Below the pieces are notes generated by a model, which was given only the letters and a program-made list of their open reading frames with translations, searched no databases and had not been told where the DNA came from. From contig NW_026251711.1 in assembly GCF_025024155.1 (NCBI RefSeq), forward strand, positions 1 to 64,000: 64,000 nt of DNA, read 5' to 3'. The stretch comes from Gamsiella multidivaricata (Eukaryota; Mortierellomycota; Mortierellomycetes; Mortierellales; Mortierellaceae). The position numbers and the translations under genes are program-made. This document shows positions 47,107-59,210 of the stretch, piece by piece; positions within the stretch are counted from its first letter, which is position 1; every line of letters begins with the position of its first letter.

Positions 47107-47537
47107 AGCTGCAAACAAGGCCGCTCTTTTTATCGATATCAAGGCGAGATGCGTTTCGTCAGTTGTATATAGACCTGCGCCTAGGTTGTCTTGTGCGCCA
47201 TTAAAGCTCTCTCTGGCTTGATAAGACCAGGACAATAGATAAAAGACAAAAAGGTTGACAGAATTGGACAATGGCCTATCGAAACAATACAGCGTTCACG
47301 TCTTCATATCGTGCAAGCTATGTGTCTTCAACCCACTGACCTCCATATAAAAAACCCCCTAAAAAGGGTTTGTCAGCGGTTCGATGGCTGTGCGCGCGGA
47401 AGAGGGTGGCGGAGCTGCTTTTCGGACCGGCATCAACCCTTTCTTTGTCTCCGCACCCCCTTGTTATCCATCCATCTGCAACCCAACTTCGCCCTATCCT
47501 GCTCCACTCTACTTTGCTCTATTCTGTTCCCGATCGC
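47107..47537. other. Intergenic between Golgi gene and small gene
   Basis: Contains the 3' flank of one gene and the leader of the next. No other gene seen. Confidence 0.4.
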
Positions 47538-47797
47538 ATGAAAACAATGCGCCCTTTTGTCCGGAAGTCAAGCAAGCGCGCTGCTGTCGCCGTCAGCCTC
47601 GTTGTCGGAACCGTTTACATGCTGGAGGCACTTAAGATCAGAAAGAAGGTACGAATTACACAGCTCATTGCTCTTGTTGTCTTAATCCAGCTTCTTATAA
47701 AGCCTTGCTGATGATCGCATGTATGTTTGGGTGTGAATAGGAGGAACGCTTTTCTGTGATCATTGAGGATGAATCTAAGCTGTGGCAGGGCGCATGA
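47538..47797 (+). CDS. Small two-exon protein with one hydrophobic segment (55 aa)
   Basis: Exons 47538-47648 and 47741-47797 join in phase across a canonical intron (GTACGA to GAATAG). The product starts MKTMRPFVRKSSKRAAVAVS, basic and amphipathic, followed by a hydrophobic segment (VAVSLVVGTVYMLEALKI) and an acidic tail (EERFSVIIEDESKLWQGA). A basic N terminus before one membrane span suggests a mitochondrial inner-membrane or ER protein; this is inference. Family not recognised. Without a second homologue it remains a prediction. Confidence 0.5.
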
Positions 47798-48416
47798 GAA
47801 TCCGGGTCCTTGACCCACGACAACACCCAACACCAATAACAACGCCGACGCTTCGCCACAACACACAGAAGGCACGATATAGCCTGCGCAGCTACAATAC
47901 ACCAGCAGGACTCAACATCATCGCCAATATCAATATCACCACCAATCCGAATGCTTCTCTCGGTAACTCATCTCAGTAATCAGCCTCTTAATCTCAGTCC
48001 TATCTTCCGGAACCTTCTTAATACGATGCAAGAACGACCTTTTGTTGCAGCCTCAGAGAGTAGGCACGAGCTGTCGCGACATTGGTTTGGGAGAACAGCT
48101 TTTTGGGGGGCATGGAGGAATTGGTTGTAATACAGTAATCTCACCTTTCTAGAGGAATCATCTCAGGGCGCAGAGGTATCGTTTTTACAACATAGAATAA
48201 AACTTGTACCATATCCTTTTTCCTTCAGCCCTTCGCCACGTTATGGAAATCAGCCGTGAAGTCAGCCAGCCAGATTACATTCTTCATTTATTCTTGTTGC
48301 TATGAAGATAGACTATTGCAGTTGTATATATTGTGATGGTTGAAGGAGCACAAAGCGACTGGTATATGTGTATGTATAGAACAAAAAGACGCGGTCTCTC
48401 TTTTTTGATTTTATTT
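47798..48416. other. Intergenic, convergent 3' ends
   Basis: Lies between the small gene and the end of cytochrome b5, which read towards each other. AATAAA (about 48197) and AT-rich sequence only. Confidence 0.4.
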
Positions 48417-49725
48417 TCACAGCAAGACCTTCCAGATGACACATCCTGCGACTACAGCCAATGCAAGAGCATATTGGAGGCTGGTAATGCCACAAAAAGA
48501 CAAAAGACAAGGAGAAAAGAATGAGGGTTAGTATCATTCTCTTTCTGCAAGAAAACCTGTTTGTGCATCCTGTCTACGATAGTAACAAGGATGTCTCAAT
48601 GTTCTCGTTCCGTTGTGACCCCCATGTGTATGCAATGCAACTCGTTTGATTCCCTTAAACAAAAGCGTTGATACAGGGCGTATGCACGGCCGGTCAATAC
48701 CAACTCGTCTCGGATAAGATGGTTCAAGCGAACATGAGGGTGGAGTACCCAGTGTCCGCATCGTCTTCACTGTGGCTTTCCTGGTGGGGTGGGGGTGAGG
48801 TGGTTGTTAAATACCTTCCAGAGTCTCCAGAGGGCTCGGCAGCGGGGATGGGCTTGGGGGTGCTTGCATAGGTCTTTGGCTTGGTCTTCTCGGTACCCTG
48901 TTGTGTAGGACAGGAGTGTTAATGTGGATTAAGAAAGGTTCACATGTTAAAAAAAGGGTTCTTCAACAGCGTGTTTGCTTAAGTGAACAGCAACAAAATA
49001 ACATAAATAACATCCCATGGGGAACCGTGAAACAAAGAATGAAGCAAAGGCACCGTTGTCAAAACGGAAACGGTCTGTATGGGTTCATTCTTGGCAAGAA
49101 AACAGCGCGAACAAACTCATGGGGGAAGAGTAGCCAGACAGACAGACGCCCCCTACTACGACGACTTACATCGGTCTTGTACTCTCCAACATAGAGCTTC
49201 GACATGATATCGCGGGCCTCGTCCGAGTGTCCAACATCCTCAAAGGACTCGGATGCGTCGCGGCCGGCCTCATCCAGCAAGACCTCCTCTCCACCGGGGT
49301 GCTATTTGGAGGAATACACATTTAATAACAACAGCAACGGTGTGTTAGCTGTATCTGTTTTGTTTGTATTGATCAGTAAGTCCTTAGCCAACCGATTCCG
49401 TTTTAGTGTCTCCCTCTCCATGGGAGTGTATGTCGGTAGGGTCCTTTGCGCTCTCCAGCAGGGCGCCATGTACACCAGGTAGAGAACGTTACAGCCTCGG
49501 AGTAAGGGGAAGACACGACACGGACCAAGTGCAAGCACATAAATATGACTCCGAGCCGAGAAATAAATTCTCGGAGATGTTGGAACCTGGGAAAAAAGAT
49601 GAGTAACCTGCCTCGTCGATGAATCCGGAGCAGTCGTAGACTTTTCCGTGGATGGCCAGGAAGAGGCTGTCCTTGGTGTTGTGCTTGGCTAGGTCGGCGC
49701 TACTGTAGATCTTGGTCTCGGCCAT
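48417..49725 (-). CDS. Cytochrome b5, tail-anchored
   Basis: Four exons: 49725-49612, 49301-49170, 48897-48815 and 48480-48417, about 130 residues. Heme-binding core: [15 protein letters not shown] joined to [20 protein letters not shown] and [13 protein letters not shown]; the axial histidines are in HPGG and VGHS. A Pro/Lys linker ([15 protein letters not shown]) leads to a C-terminal membrane anchor ([20 protein letters not shown]). It donates electrons to ER desaturases, sterol enzymes and P450s. The heme core reads continuously only if intron 1 starts at GCAGGT, a GC-AG intron. Confidence 0.95.
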
Positions 49726-50446
49726 GGTTGGTGGTTGGTGGTTGATGAGCGAGTGAGCGAGTGTGTGAAGCGATGAAGAAGCAAAGAAGGAAGTCCGGCA
49801 CCTTCTTTTTCGTGGAGAGAGCCCTTTTGTGCGAACGTGTGCAATCGGATCCGATCTTCCACTGAGTGCCCCATACCATTTCCCATAGCATCCAATGCGA
49901 CACAACACATCGTTCGACTACATGCAGTCTGGGCGCTGCTCTTGCCGCTGCGTGGCACACATGCTGTATGTGCATGGCATCCTTGCGCAGATCGAAAACC
50001 AGAAATGGCTGTCGTCCTCCAGCAAACTCGCTTCGGCTTCTTTGGCCGAACACACCGTTAGCCGAACAGGAACCGTCCCCCACAGGAGTGACAGGACCAA
50101 GCCCCGGTGGGGATCCCTCCAAGACTAAACGCGCAGCGACGCGTCTCGATGCGCTGCCGTGGATACCCAATTGACAAACTGCAACAAGCCGCTGCATGAT
50201 ATGCGTGGAGCCGTTGATGATGCCTCACATCCTTGTCCATATTACGTACGTTTCTCGTCGCCATCCTTTCCATCTCTTGGTTCCTTTTCCACGCACAAGC
50301 ACCAGAACGCTCCATCTACACATTATCGACAACTGCAACTGCAGCTAGAACAGCGACCAGACACATGGATAGTGGTCTCTGTGATCTACTGTGCTGTCCT
50401 GCGCCTATTGCAGAACAATAGAAGACACTTCACGTACTACTACTGA
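49726..50446. other. Intergenic, cytochrome b5 promoter side
   Basis: CT/GA-rich leader near 49726-49800, then sequence without a supported gene. Confidence 0.4.
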
Positions 50447-50840
50447 TTACTCCGGCTGCCACTGTAGTTGAGGCATTACTAGTGGAGCACTATCCATGAC
50501 CTGTGCAGGTTGAATATCCAAAGGAAAGTCATGGATATCACAGAATGGAGCAGGCACTGCAAAAGACTGAAGCTGAATGACTGTTGCACCAATGGCCCCT
50601 AGTTTCGTAGTTCCTGAGTCCAGTTGGGCTACCTTTCTCTCTTTCTCATCTGCACTATTCTCTCCGCAAGAATAAGCATCGATCTGCCTCATCGCCTGGC
50701 CTCGCCTTCCTAGATCATCGCTGAGTCGATCATTTCCATTCTACACCTTTGGATGTCCCTGAACTCATGTTGTTGGTCGGTGAATTCTTGGGCCACAGAG
50801 ACCACGTCTCCGCTCAGCCCTCTCCTCTATCATACTATCG
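50447..50840 (-). pseudogene. Protein-coding relic, unknown
   Basis: Minus strand: VAQEFTDQQHEFRDIQ, then after an apparent frameshift LGRRGQAMRQIDAYSCGENS to MPQLQWQPE and stop. The composition is protein-like but the family is not recognised. Confidence 0.3.
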
Positions 50841-50859
50841 GTTGATGCGGGGATATCAG

Positions 50860-52070
50860 AAGGCCCAGCGCTGATGTCATTGCCATTCATGGAAGCCATG
50901 CTCGAGAGCTTCGCTTCGATGATTATTTTAGGTCACTTCCCTTTGAGATCTTCACACGACTCGAAAAAATACTTGTCGCGGAATTTGAAGCATCATCAAT
51001 CGGAACCCAACGCTCTGGAAGCTGCATATCAGTCTTCACGGATACACTGTGGTCCCGGGCGACTTCATGAGCGCCGTATCCTCTAGTCAGGTGAAGGACT
51101 TCATGGCTACAATGTACTTTGGTCCTGTGGCATCGATGTATCTCCTGGGCACCTGTGTTTTTCTCACAAAGCTGAAGCTCAAAGATTGCTGCATCGGCTT
51201 TGGATCCTTGCGCGAGTGGCCGGACTTCAGCAACCTAAGGCTGTTATCACTAGATAATATCAGGGACATGACCTTTAACCATCAAGCCCTGTTCATCCGC
51301 AAGTATCCGAATCTCGAACTCCTCTCCCGGAAGGCGACTGGATGGGACCTCGACATCCTGGAGAGAGAATCTCCAGGCCGGCTGCTTTTCCCCACCAAAA
51401 GGACTACTTTTCCACGCCTCAGAGACGTTGTGCTTCGATGCCCTAGATTGGGAGAACAGGACATGGTAACTGTTCAGGCCTACTGCCCTATGCTGGCAAC
51501 TCTCAGACTTGAGGGCGACGAAGTGGGTTCTCAAGCCTTCCAATCGATGGCTCGCCATTTTCCTTTTCTAACTTCTCTTACCCTATGACGCGCCTCCTAC
51601 ATAACCAGTACCATGCTCTGGCGAATTTTGGTTTTCTGCTGTCGACTGGAAGTATTCACTGCGGGTCGATTGGAGGCTCGGCATATTCTCGGGGTCGCGG
51701 AGGATGGAGATCAACAGAGATTCAGGCCTCAGAAATGGGGTTGTTTAAGCTTGATATTTTTCCATGCCTACATCTGTGGTCTGGAAAGCAAACCTCAGGC
51801 ACGGTATCGAGCGGTTTTTGAGCAACTCGCACGACTGGCGAACCTGAATACCCTGGAAATTGGAGCGCCGAATTACCTGCCATCGTTTGAACTCAGCCAC
51901 GATGGTCCCCAGCTAAAGGTCGGATCGGATCTCTTCGATACCTTGGAATAACTGCAAAGACTCGAATTTAGAAGATTCTGCCAGAATCTGGAGGTGGAAG
52001 ATATTCACTTTCTGCAAGAGATCTGGCTCATATTGGAGATGGGAGAGGTTCTGCAGTCAAGATGATCGGA
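50860..52070 (+). pseudogene. F-box/LRR-type protein relic
   Basis: Successive frames read as one leucine-rich protein: FRSLPFEIFTRLEKILVAEF (about 50930), then LKLKDCCIGFGSLREWPDFS, FPRLRDVVLRCPRLGEQDM and MLATLRLEGDEVGSQAF (51049-51588), then LARLANLNTLEIGAPNYL (51613-51951) and LQRLEFRRFCQNLEVED after a TAA. Frameshifts near 51050 and 51590 and stops at 51586 and 51949 disable it. The pattern resembles the large F-box/LRR families of Mortierella-type fungi; no F-box is visible in what remains. Confidence 0.5.
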
Positions 52071-53014
52071 CGCAGCGCAATTCTTTAGTTTAGCATGTTC
52101 TCCATTAAAAGGAAAGGTTCCGATAAAGTATAGCGGGTAGCAAAGCAGAGGGTCCGGTTGATCGCATACAGCCTTATCGGCTTCAGGTACGATCCAAAAC
52201 AGTGAAAGATCACAACGATGCTAGAAGGCGTTCCTGAGTTAGATGTGGAGCCGTGTCAGTGTATGGCGCAGGCTTTCTAGGGGTGCATCAAAGTGGGTAT
52301 GCAGCAAGTGCGGCGCATACAATCCGGCTTTCAAACTTCCTACAGGGGTTCCTTGCTCGTCACCTGCTCTCCGTCTCCTCGCCTCTCACTCTAAGAATGA
52401 GCATCTACTAGTCTGAGGACAGGAAAAGGCTCAGTATCCATCACACCAACAGGCATGCGCACCATATCCCGATCCTCTGCATGTGCGACATGAAAAGACG
52501 ACTCTCCGGACTTTCATTGAGGGCCTTCACTCGCTTCAAGGAGCTCCACCAATCTGATTAGTGTTTTCCATCGGGCTGGGATCAATTTACAAACTTGGTT
52601 CATCACAACCCAGCACCCTAGAAATTCAATATTCACCTTAAAATTGTGCATAGATCCCGGGTACTTCCATGAAGACCGTGTCGTTGACTGAGGTCAGGAA
52701 TCTCGGCGTTATGGTTGCCACCTTTGATCGCTCAGCCTTAGAGCATCTTCTAGGCACATATGCCCTCCTAAAACACTGGACCTCGTGGAGTGTAGTGTCA
52801 GGCTCGTTTCCGTGCACAAGAAGCTAGATTTTAACAATCGACACGTCCTGTTTATATTCAATGTCCAGAACACCCACTTAGAACACCAAGCCTACCGCAA
52901 CCACCATTGCAGTTGAGTCCTGTTCAACGTCCTCGAGCCGAAACAGTATCGAGGATTCTTGCAGCTGCGAAATTCCAGTAAAGTTACGGAGAGATTATCA
53001 TGGAGTAAAGTCGG
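52071..53014. other. Decayed sequence, possibly more F-box/LRR relic
   Basis: Short Leu-rich stretches (LEHLLGTYALLKHWTSW near 52740) suggest decay of a related gene, but nothing can be delimited. Confidence 0.3.
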
Positions 53015-53480
53015 TCACCATATCCACGATAGTTGTGAGAGATGAGCTTGAAGGTCGCGGACCGGCTGCCGCTGGCTCCTGAATCTCTTCCCAATAAACC
53101 TGAACTGTGTCCGCGTCATTGTATCCTTGATGCAGCACCTGCACAGTCTCTCATATTCTGAATTATTGCACTCTACCCTCAAGAGTGAGCTTCGGCCTGT
53201 CTTAACGCGACCCTCCATCCACCACAGATCACCGCCCTGGTCGGCAAGCATCTGGGCAAAAAAAGATGCGCTTTCCAGCGAAGCGGCATGCAAGGCTTGA
53301 AACGCTGTGCTCACGGCAAGATCCAGTTATAAACAGCGAGCAGCTGGAAGACATGCTGTTGACGAGGCGCGTTTTCGCTTATGAAGTCTAGGAGTTTTAG
53401 CACGGTTTGGATGCCCTCTGACGAGAAGCAGGCGGCTGCATGGAATGTAGGCTTCTGCCTGTCCGTCTGTCATTCCGGGA
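53015..53480 (-). pseudogene. Ankyrin-like repeat relic
   Basis: Minus strand near 53450-53330 reads TFHAAACFSSEGIQTVLKLL, and 53314-53015 reads STAFQALHAASLESASFFAQ. Both resemble ankyrin repeat consensus. Stops separate the pieces. Confidence 0.35.
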
Positions 53481-53810
53481 TTAAGTCCGAGTCCTGAATA
53501 CGATCATGGAATTCCTTATTGTTCGGTCCTTTTATGCGCCACCAATTTGAGATGAAATCTTGGCGCTCCACCCGCGAGACGCGGCAAGAGTGGCTGAATT
53601 GACCACAGCCTTAGAAGTGCGCAAGATCAGCATACTAACATCAACTTCACCTCCATCAACCGACCCAACTACCGCAGGTCACTACCGACAATTGCAGTAG
53701 AGACTAGGAAACGAGCAGGACACAGCTGTACGTCACAGGCAACTCGTCGCACGCGTTTTTGAATCGGCATCAGTCGGAAAACCTGTATCTTTTTAGAGAA
53801 TCGCTCGGAA

Positions 53811-55644
53811 ATGACCCAGGCAGAGCCTAAGGAATGGATCCTGGACGAAGAGAATGAGCTGCGAATCGAGATCGATTTTGATGCCAAGGTCAAGTTGCGT
53901 GTAAGAACATCATTTTGCGTATTTCTCCACGTATTCAATAGCCCATGCGTTTTTTGTCTGACATGAGCTTGAGCTAACTTTACTCTCTCCTCTTGGACAA
54001 ACAAAAATAACGGTTGATTTAGTTGGTAACAGGGACAGCCGAGGTATTTGGCACGGAGCTCGGTCAGAATGTCGACTATGAGTTCTCAGGACGAAAAATC
54101 GCTGTCTTTACATGGCACGGTTGCAAGCTCCAGATCTACGGCACCTGCAGCGTCGAATACATAGCGAACGAGACGCCAATGATCAGCTATTTGAACATGC
54201 ACCTGGCATTGGAACAGCGGCGCGTCCTTGCAACCCAAAATAATGGACAGGGGCCTAGGGTATGCTATATAGGCGATGTCTTGATGATTGTGCATGTCTT
54301 ATGGACGGATCAAGAGCTAAACTGAGAGTATTCGTGAACTGTAGGTGTTGATTGTCGGGCCGAATGATGTGGGCAAGACATCGCTCTCGAAGATACTTCT
54401 CAGCTATGCGTTACGGCAGAACCGGCAGCCCATTTACGTGGATCTCGACTGCAGCGAGGTATGAAGCCTTCTGACGCCAAACCGTTCCCATACCTACCTA
54501 GTTAAAGACGATGGGTTGGCTATATATCAAACAACGCCATTTACGACCATCTATTACTCCTGAATAGGGATCTATTACTATGCCAGGGTGTTTGACTGCG
54601 ACCCCGTTGACGGAGATGATTGATGTGGAAGAGGGCTTTGGATCGTCAGCAACATCTGCACCGACCGCCGGATCAGCCGTGATGCCATTGGCATATTACT
54701 ATGGATTCCCTTCACCCAAGGATAATGCCAAGCTGTATAATGTGTTACTCGCCCGACTTGCGCAGTCCGTAAACAGGAGACTTGAAGAGGACGAAGCAGG
54801 TACAGTGCTTGAACTATGCATTTTCTCTCATCTTCCTTGACAACTGTATTGATTTTCATGCGCTAACCCGTTGAAGTTTATCATTATTGGGTTGAAAATA
54901 GCACGGAAATCAGGGATTGTGATTGACACGAATGGGTTGATTGACGCCACTGGATATGAGGTTATTGCGAACTGCATAAAGGCATTCTCAGGTGCGTTCT
55001 CCCACCTTCATGTTTTTGCAGTACCTCAATAACAGAAAGTCGCTGATACTCACCATAGAGACATTTTTTTCTTGAACTCGCGCAATATAGTGGACGTGAT
55101 TATTGTTTTGGGGCACGAGAGGCTATACAGCGACATGACGCGGCTTCACCAAAAGCCTGCTACAGTCACATCTCCTGGGATCGCTGTGATTAAACTCGCA
55201 AAATCCGGTGGTGTGGTCGAGCGCGACTCTGGCTTTAGACGACAGACACAGAACCAGAAGATCCGGGAATACTTTTACGGGACTGCAAAGTCAGAACTGG
55301 CGCCGTATTCGACGATGATCAATTATCATGATGTCGAGATCTTGCGCGTGGGCGAGGGGTCATTGGCTCCGTCGTCAGCACTACCGATTGGGGAGGATCG
55401 GAAGGTGAGCGAGACGCAGGTGGTGAAGGTCGAACCTGGCGAGCATCTGTTGCACTCGGTGCTGGCAGTGTCGAATGCAGACAAGATGAAGGAACCGGAG
55501 ATTTTGGAGACAAACTTGGCAGGGTTTGTGTATGTCTCTGAGATTCATGAGACGAGAAAGAAGATCACGGTGCTGTCGCCATGCCCGGGGAGGATACCGA
55601 AGAAGTTTTGGTGGTTGGGCAGTCTTAAATGGGCGGAGGAATAG
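53811..55644 (+). CDS. CLP1: Pre-mRNA cleavage factor subunit Clp1
   Basis: Six exons: 53811-53900, 54023-54259, 54345-54458, 54568-54799, 54902-54991 and 55091-55644, in phase, about 438 residues, matching Clp1 length. N-terminal beta domain ([29 protein letters not shown]). Walker A is GPNDVGKTS at about 114-122, followed by [17 protein letters not shown] and [13 protein letters not shown] central region ([29 protein letters not shown]) and the C-terminal domain ([20 protein letters not shown]) complete it. Clp1 binds ATP and bridges cleavage factors in mRNA 3'-end formation; animal Clp1 is also an RNA 5'-kinase. Nothing indicates loss of function. Confidence 0.95.
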
Positions 55645-55719
55645 GGAGTTGTCTGCACTTTACTTTAATAAATGACTGATATGCATAGAACTGTGCAGAA
55701 ATGCTAAAGGATGCTCTAT

Positions 55720-57570
55720 CTATGCTGGCATGGACCACACCTGGTTGTCGGCCTGTGAACCACATTTCCAGAGACGCAACGGGATGGTAGATTCATCGCT
55801 CGCTGTCGAAGCCATGGATGCATCGATACAGAAACCAGTGCTCTCGTGGAACAGCGTGCCTTCCATGGGTTCGTATGTCCACTGCTGTGTCTCTCTGTCT
55901 CCGTCGCATGGATTGACCACTACCTTGGTACCCAATGTAGGAGTGGCATTAGCGAGTTCGGTATCCAAGCAAAGGTTGTCGAGCGTCTTGATCCACAGCA
56001 GTGCCTTGCCGTTGGTGATGATCCGTGCAGACGAGTCAGTGAATGGTGGGGGGACCGGCGAGGTCTGCCAGAGCTGGTTCTCGTTGCTGGTGCAGGAGAA
56101 CGCCAGTACCGCAGTTCCTGGCGCTGTGCCTGCGTTGGAGACATCCAAACAGAGAAGCGATGAGGTCAAGTAGATGGCTCCTGTGGGGACGGTTGCTCTG
56201 CAGGGTGGGAGATCTGTCAGAGACATGATCTTGAATAGCGCTGTCGCGTGTGGTTTGAGTAGCGTCGAGATGGATTGCTGGCGTGGGTTGGTGACCCTGA
56301 CGGTCTCTTCGGAACGGGAGAAGAGTTCACGGACGAGAAAGTCGCACACGACAGAGGAGAGCGCAAAAGTGTAACCGAGTCTTGAGAAGGGTACCGTAAT
56401 GTTCGCAGCAACGTGCTGGAGGTTGAGGACGGCTGCTGCACGGATGGAGTTGTTCTGGAGGGGCTTCACCAGCACGTCGCTGTATTCGCTTTTCCAAGCC
56501 ATACGACCCTGGATACCTAATGGATCCTGATTGATGTCGATGATCTCCCGGTTCGTCAGGTAGGCGATCTGATCTGTACTCAGCTGGGTCACATCCGTGC
56601 TTAGGATCAACGGCGAGGCCATGATACTCCAGAGCCCGAACTGAGACTTTTGTTCCTCGAGAGTTAGGCCCTCATCGTCGCCTGTAATGATGAAATCGGG
56701 GTCGTTCCAGTTCCCGGGCTTTTGGAATCTGGCCAGTCGGATATTAAACCTATAATTGACCATGATGCTGGCCCAGCGCGATTTGCCATCCTTCCTGTAG
56801 ACGGCGACATCGGTTGAGTGTCGCCAGAGCTGACCGTATTGTCCGATCCATGTGTGGACCCTGTACCAATCCTTACCTACACTGTCTCCTGTGCCTGCCG
56901 AAAGCCCAGAGAAGTACGCGGGTGCGGATTCTGAATAGACCATGGGTCGGGACTGAGCCTGGATGGCCTTGCCGAAGCCTTCATATAGATAACGGAATGT
57001 TGGTTCGAGAGTCTCACTTGGTGGCAACGACTCATTTCTCTTGATATAGCATCCATCCAGTTTGATATAATCGACCTCCCAACCCCTGAACTGTGCGATG
57101 TCCACATCGAAATAGCCCTGCGAGCCTGGGTAGCCGCTGCAGGTCTTGTAGCCTGCGTCTTGGTAGATCCCGAACTTGAATCCCTTGGCATGAAGATACT
57201 GGCCCATCCAGGCCATGCCCTGGGGGAACAATGTTTCGTTGGTGACAAGTTGATTCGTGACAGGATCGCGCTCCATGGTCATCCAGCAATCGTCGATCGT
57301 GATGGTGTCGTAACCGGCAGCCAAGAGACCGTGAGAGACCATCCAGCTGGCTGTGTCGGTGAAGAGCTGTTGGTTGAGGTTACACTCGTAGCGGGCCCAG
57401 TTGTTGTAGCCCATGGGAGGGGTGGGTGCGAGTAATGGTTTGTTGGCGGTAGGGGGCTGTGGAGAGCCGGGCACGGTAAGGGCTGGCGGGACGAAAACAT
57501 TGGGAACAGAGTAGAAGGACTGGCGGATCGCCTGCCAGAGGAGCAGGACGTGTGAGATTGGGGGCTTCAT
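55720..57570 (-). CDS. Alpha-galactosidase GH27 with C-terminal ricin-type lectin domain
   Basis: One exon, 616 residues. The N terminus (PISHVLLLWQAIRQSFYSVP) is a plausible secretion signal. GH27 barrel: PPMGYNNWARYECNLN, TIDDCWMTMERD, then nucleophile D172 in YIKLDGCYIK and likely acid/base D254 in LWRHSTDVAV, GNWNDPDF and SIMASPLILSTDV. After a beta-sandwich, residues from about 470 form a ricin B-type domain with three Q-x-W-like signatures (ENQLWQTS, TQQWTYEP, DNQVWSMP). It should remove alpha-galactose from galactomannans or raffinose-type sugars outside the cell. The stop lies 75 bp from the CLP1 stop (convergent). Confidence 0.93.
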   Translation of the reverse strand: MKPPISHVLLLWQAIRQSFYSVPNVFVPPALTVPGSPQPPTANKPLLAPTPPMGYNNWARYECNLNQQLFTDTASWMVSHGLLAAGYDTITIDDCWMTMERDPVTNQLVTNETLFPQGMAWMGQYLHAKGFKFGIYQDAGYKTCSGYPGSQGYFDVDIAQFRGWEVDYIKLDGCYIKRNESLPPSETLEPTFRYLYEGFGKAIQAQSRPMVYSESAPAYFSGLSAGTGDSVGKDWYRVHTWIGQYGQLWRHSTDVAVYRKDGKSRWASIMVNYRFNIRLARFQKPGNWNDPDFIITGDDEGLTLEEQKSQFGLWSIMASPLILSTDVTQLSTDQIAYLTNREIIDINQDPLGIQGRMAWKSEYSDVLVKPLQNNSIRAAAVLNLQHVAANITVPFSRLGYTFALSSVVCDFLVRELFSRSEETVRVTNPRQQSISTLLKPHATALFKIMSLTDLPPCRATVPTGAIYLTSSLLCLDVSNAGTAPGTAVLAFSCTSNENQLWQTSPVPPPFTDSSARIITNGKALLWIKTLDNLCLDTELANATPTLGTKVVVNPCDGDRETQQWTYEPMEGTLFHESTGFCIDASMASTASDESTIPLRLWKCGSQADNQVWSMPA

Positions 57571-59210
57571 AGCTCACTTGGGATCGGTCGCAGTAAGACG
57601 CAGGCGGGAGTGAAGTGGAAAATATGTAGCTGAAGGGAGAAAGAAGAGAGAATGGGAGGGATCTAGGAGGGATTGGTGCTATAAATCCGTGGATATGATG
57701 TCGTGGGGCGCGTTGGTTCCGGGAGAAAGGGCAGGTTATTAAAAGGAGTCGGCCGACCAGTGAAGAAGTGCAAGGGCGTGAGAGTCTAAGGGGCGCTGCG
57801 CGTGGAAGGCTCTGCTACTACAAAAAAATAAAACCGGGTTGCATGCATCTATGCATCCCAGGGTGGGTGGTATTTCGGCAGTTGTCCATAGGAATAAACC
57901 GTTAAGTTGATTGGTACCAGGCCTCTCTGTCTTTGTCGTGCTTCTTTTCACGAGAAAGAACCGTAGCAGCCTGGACTTCTGCGACCCGTAGCTTCAATGA
58001 CTACCAATCGCTTTCGGCAACCTGATGCTTAAGTCCTGCCCAATAAAGTCTTCCGCTCCGCAAGATCACCCTGTCGTATTCAGTCAAAGCGTTCTAGCAC
58101 AACAGACGCCTTAAATACCATGGCCATTGCAAACCAGGACAAACTCTCCAGGTTCACTTTTGCACTCCTTCCCATTAGTTTTCGTTTACTGGGGCTCCAG
58201 GAAGCCGATCCGGCTTGTCCAAAGTTTACGCCATACACCACTGAGTACTGGCCAGTGCTTTCTGTGGCAGTGGATCAATGGGAGCTAAAACAAAACAGAA
58301 ATCTCAGAGCGTTTTGGCAGCCCATGGGTTGTTGCGGTTGTTCTGAGAGGTTTGGAGGTCACCTAGGCGCCTATTTAACGGCTTCTCTTCTATATGGGCT
58401 CTGAACGCCAGAGATGAGGACCATGACAAACAGTGAGAGTAAGCAATAAAAGTGCGACGGTTGAAACTCATCGTTGCTGTATCTTGCCGCATCTGTTCGA
58501 TGTTACCAATCATGCTATCGATAAATTCTTCAGCTTGTCTTGCAATTTGCCATAGCAGAACACAGAGAGATGGAAAGAGACATATGCGAAGGCTCCAGCA
58601 TTTAAATAACTTTTGGTATATATGCTAGAAGGGTCGTTTGCCGGTCTGGATCTTATACATCAAGACTTAACCTGGGGTTTAATGAACCAGCTTACACCTC
58701 CCTGCTGCCATTTGGACATCAACACGATGGCCGCGATAGGGATACATATATACAAAAAGAAAGACCCCATCGACCACTGTATGGTATCGACACCTGGAAC
58801 GTCGACAATCTCTTCATTTCGGCAAGAACAGTGCGACCAAGTCCAAAGATATTGTCCCAGAAGAAGCTACCGGACGCGTAAAGATCGCTGCGACATATAC
58901 CAAAATCCATCATATCGAAATACACCGGCCGATAAATAGGACTTCCCACTATCAAAATACACCGGTTGCTAAGTAATTTTTGCGAGAGTGACTGGCGAAC
59001 GATATCCCCCCGCATTTGGAAGTGACTCAAATCATATCATGCCATGTCATTCGTTCATTTGTCGGCATCACACTTTATCTCTCCTCTACTCAGTTTTTTT
59101 CTTCTCACTCCCTCATTTTCTTTTTTTTTCAGGAACAAGGATACCTTCCCGCTCGCTGCAGGAACACGCTCACCAACTCTCAGGAACCAGTCAATAACCC
59201 CCCCCCAGCA
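57571..59210. other. Divergent intergenic region between alpha-galactosidase and PRO2
   Basis: About 1.6 kb upstream of both genes. Near-direct copies of AATACACCGG occur at about 58919 and 58959. A pyrimidine-rich leader precedes PRO2. No gene supported. Confidence 0.45.
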
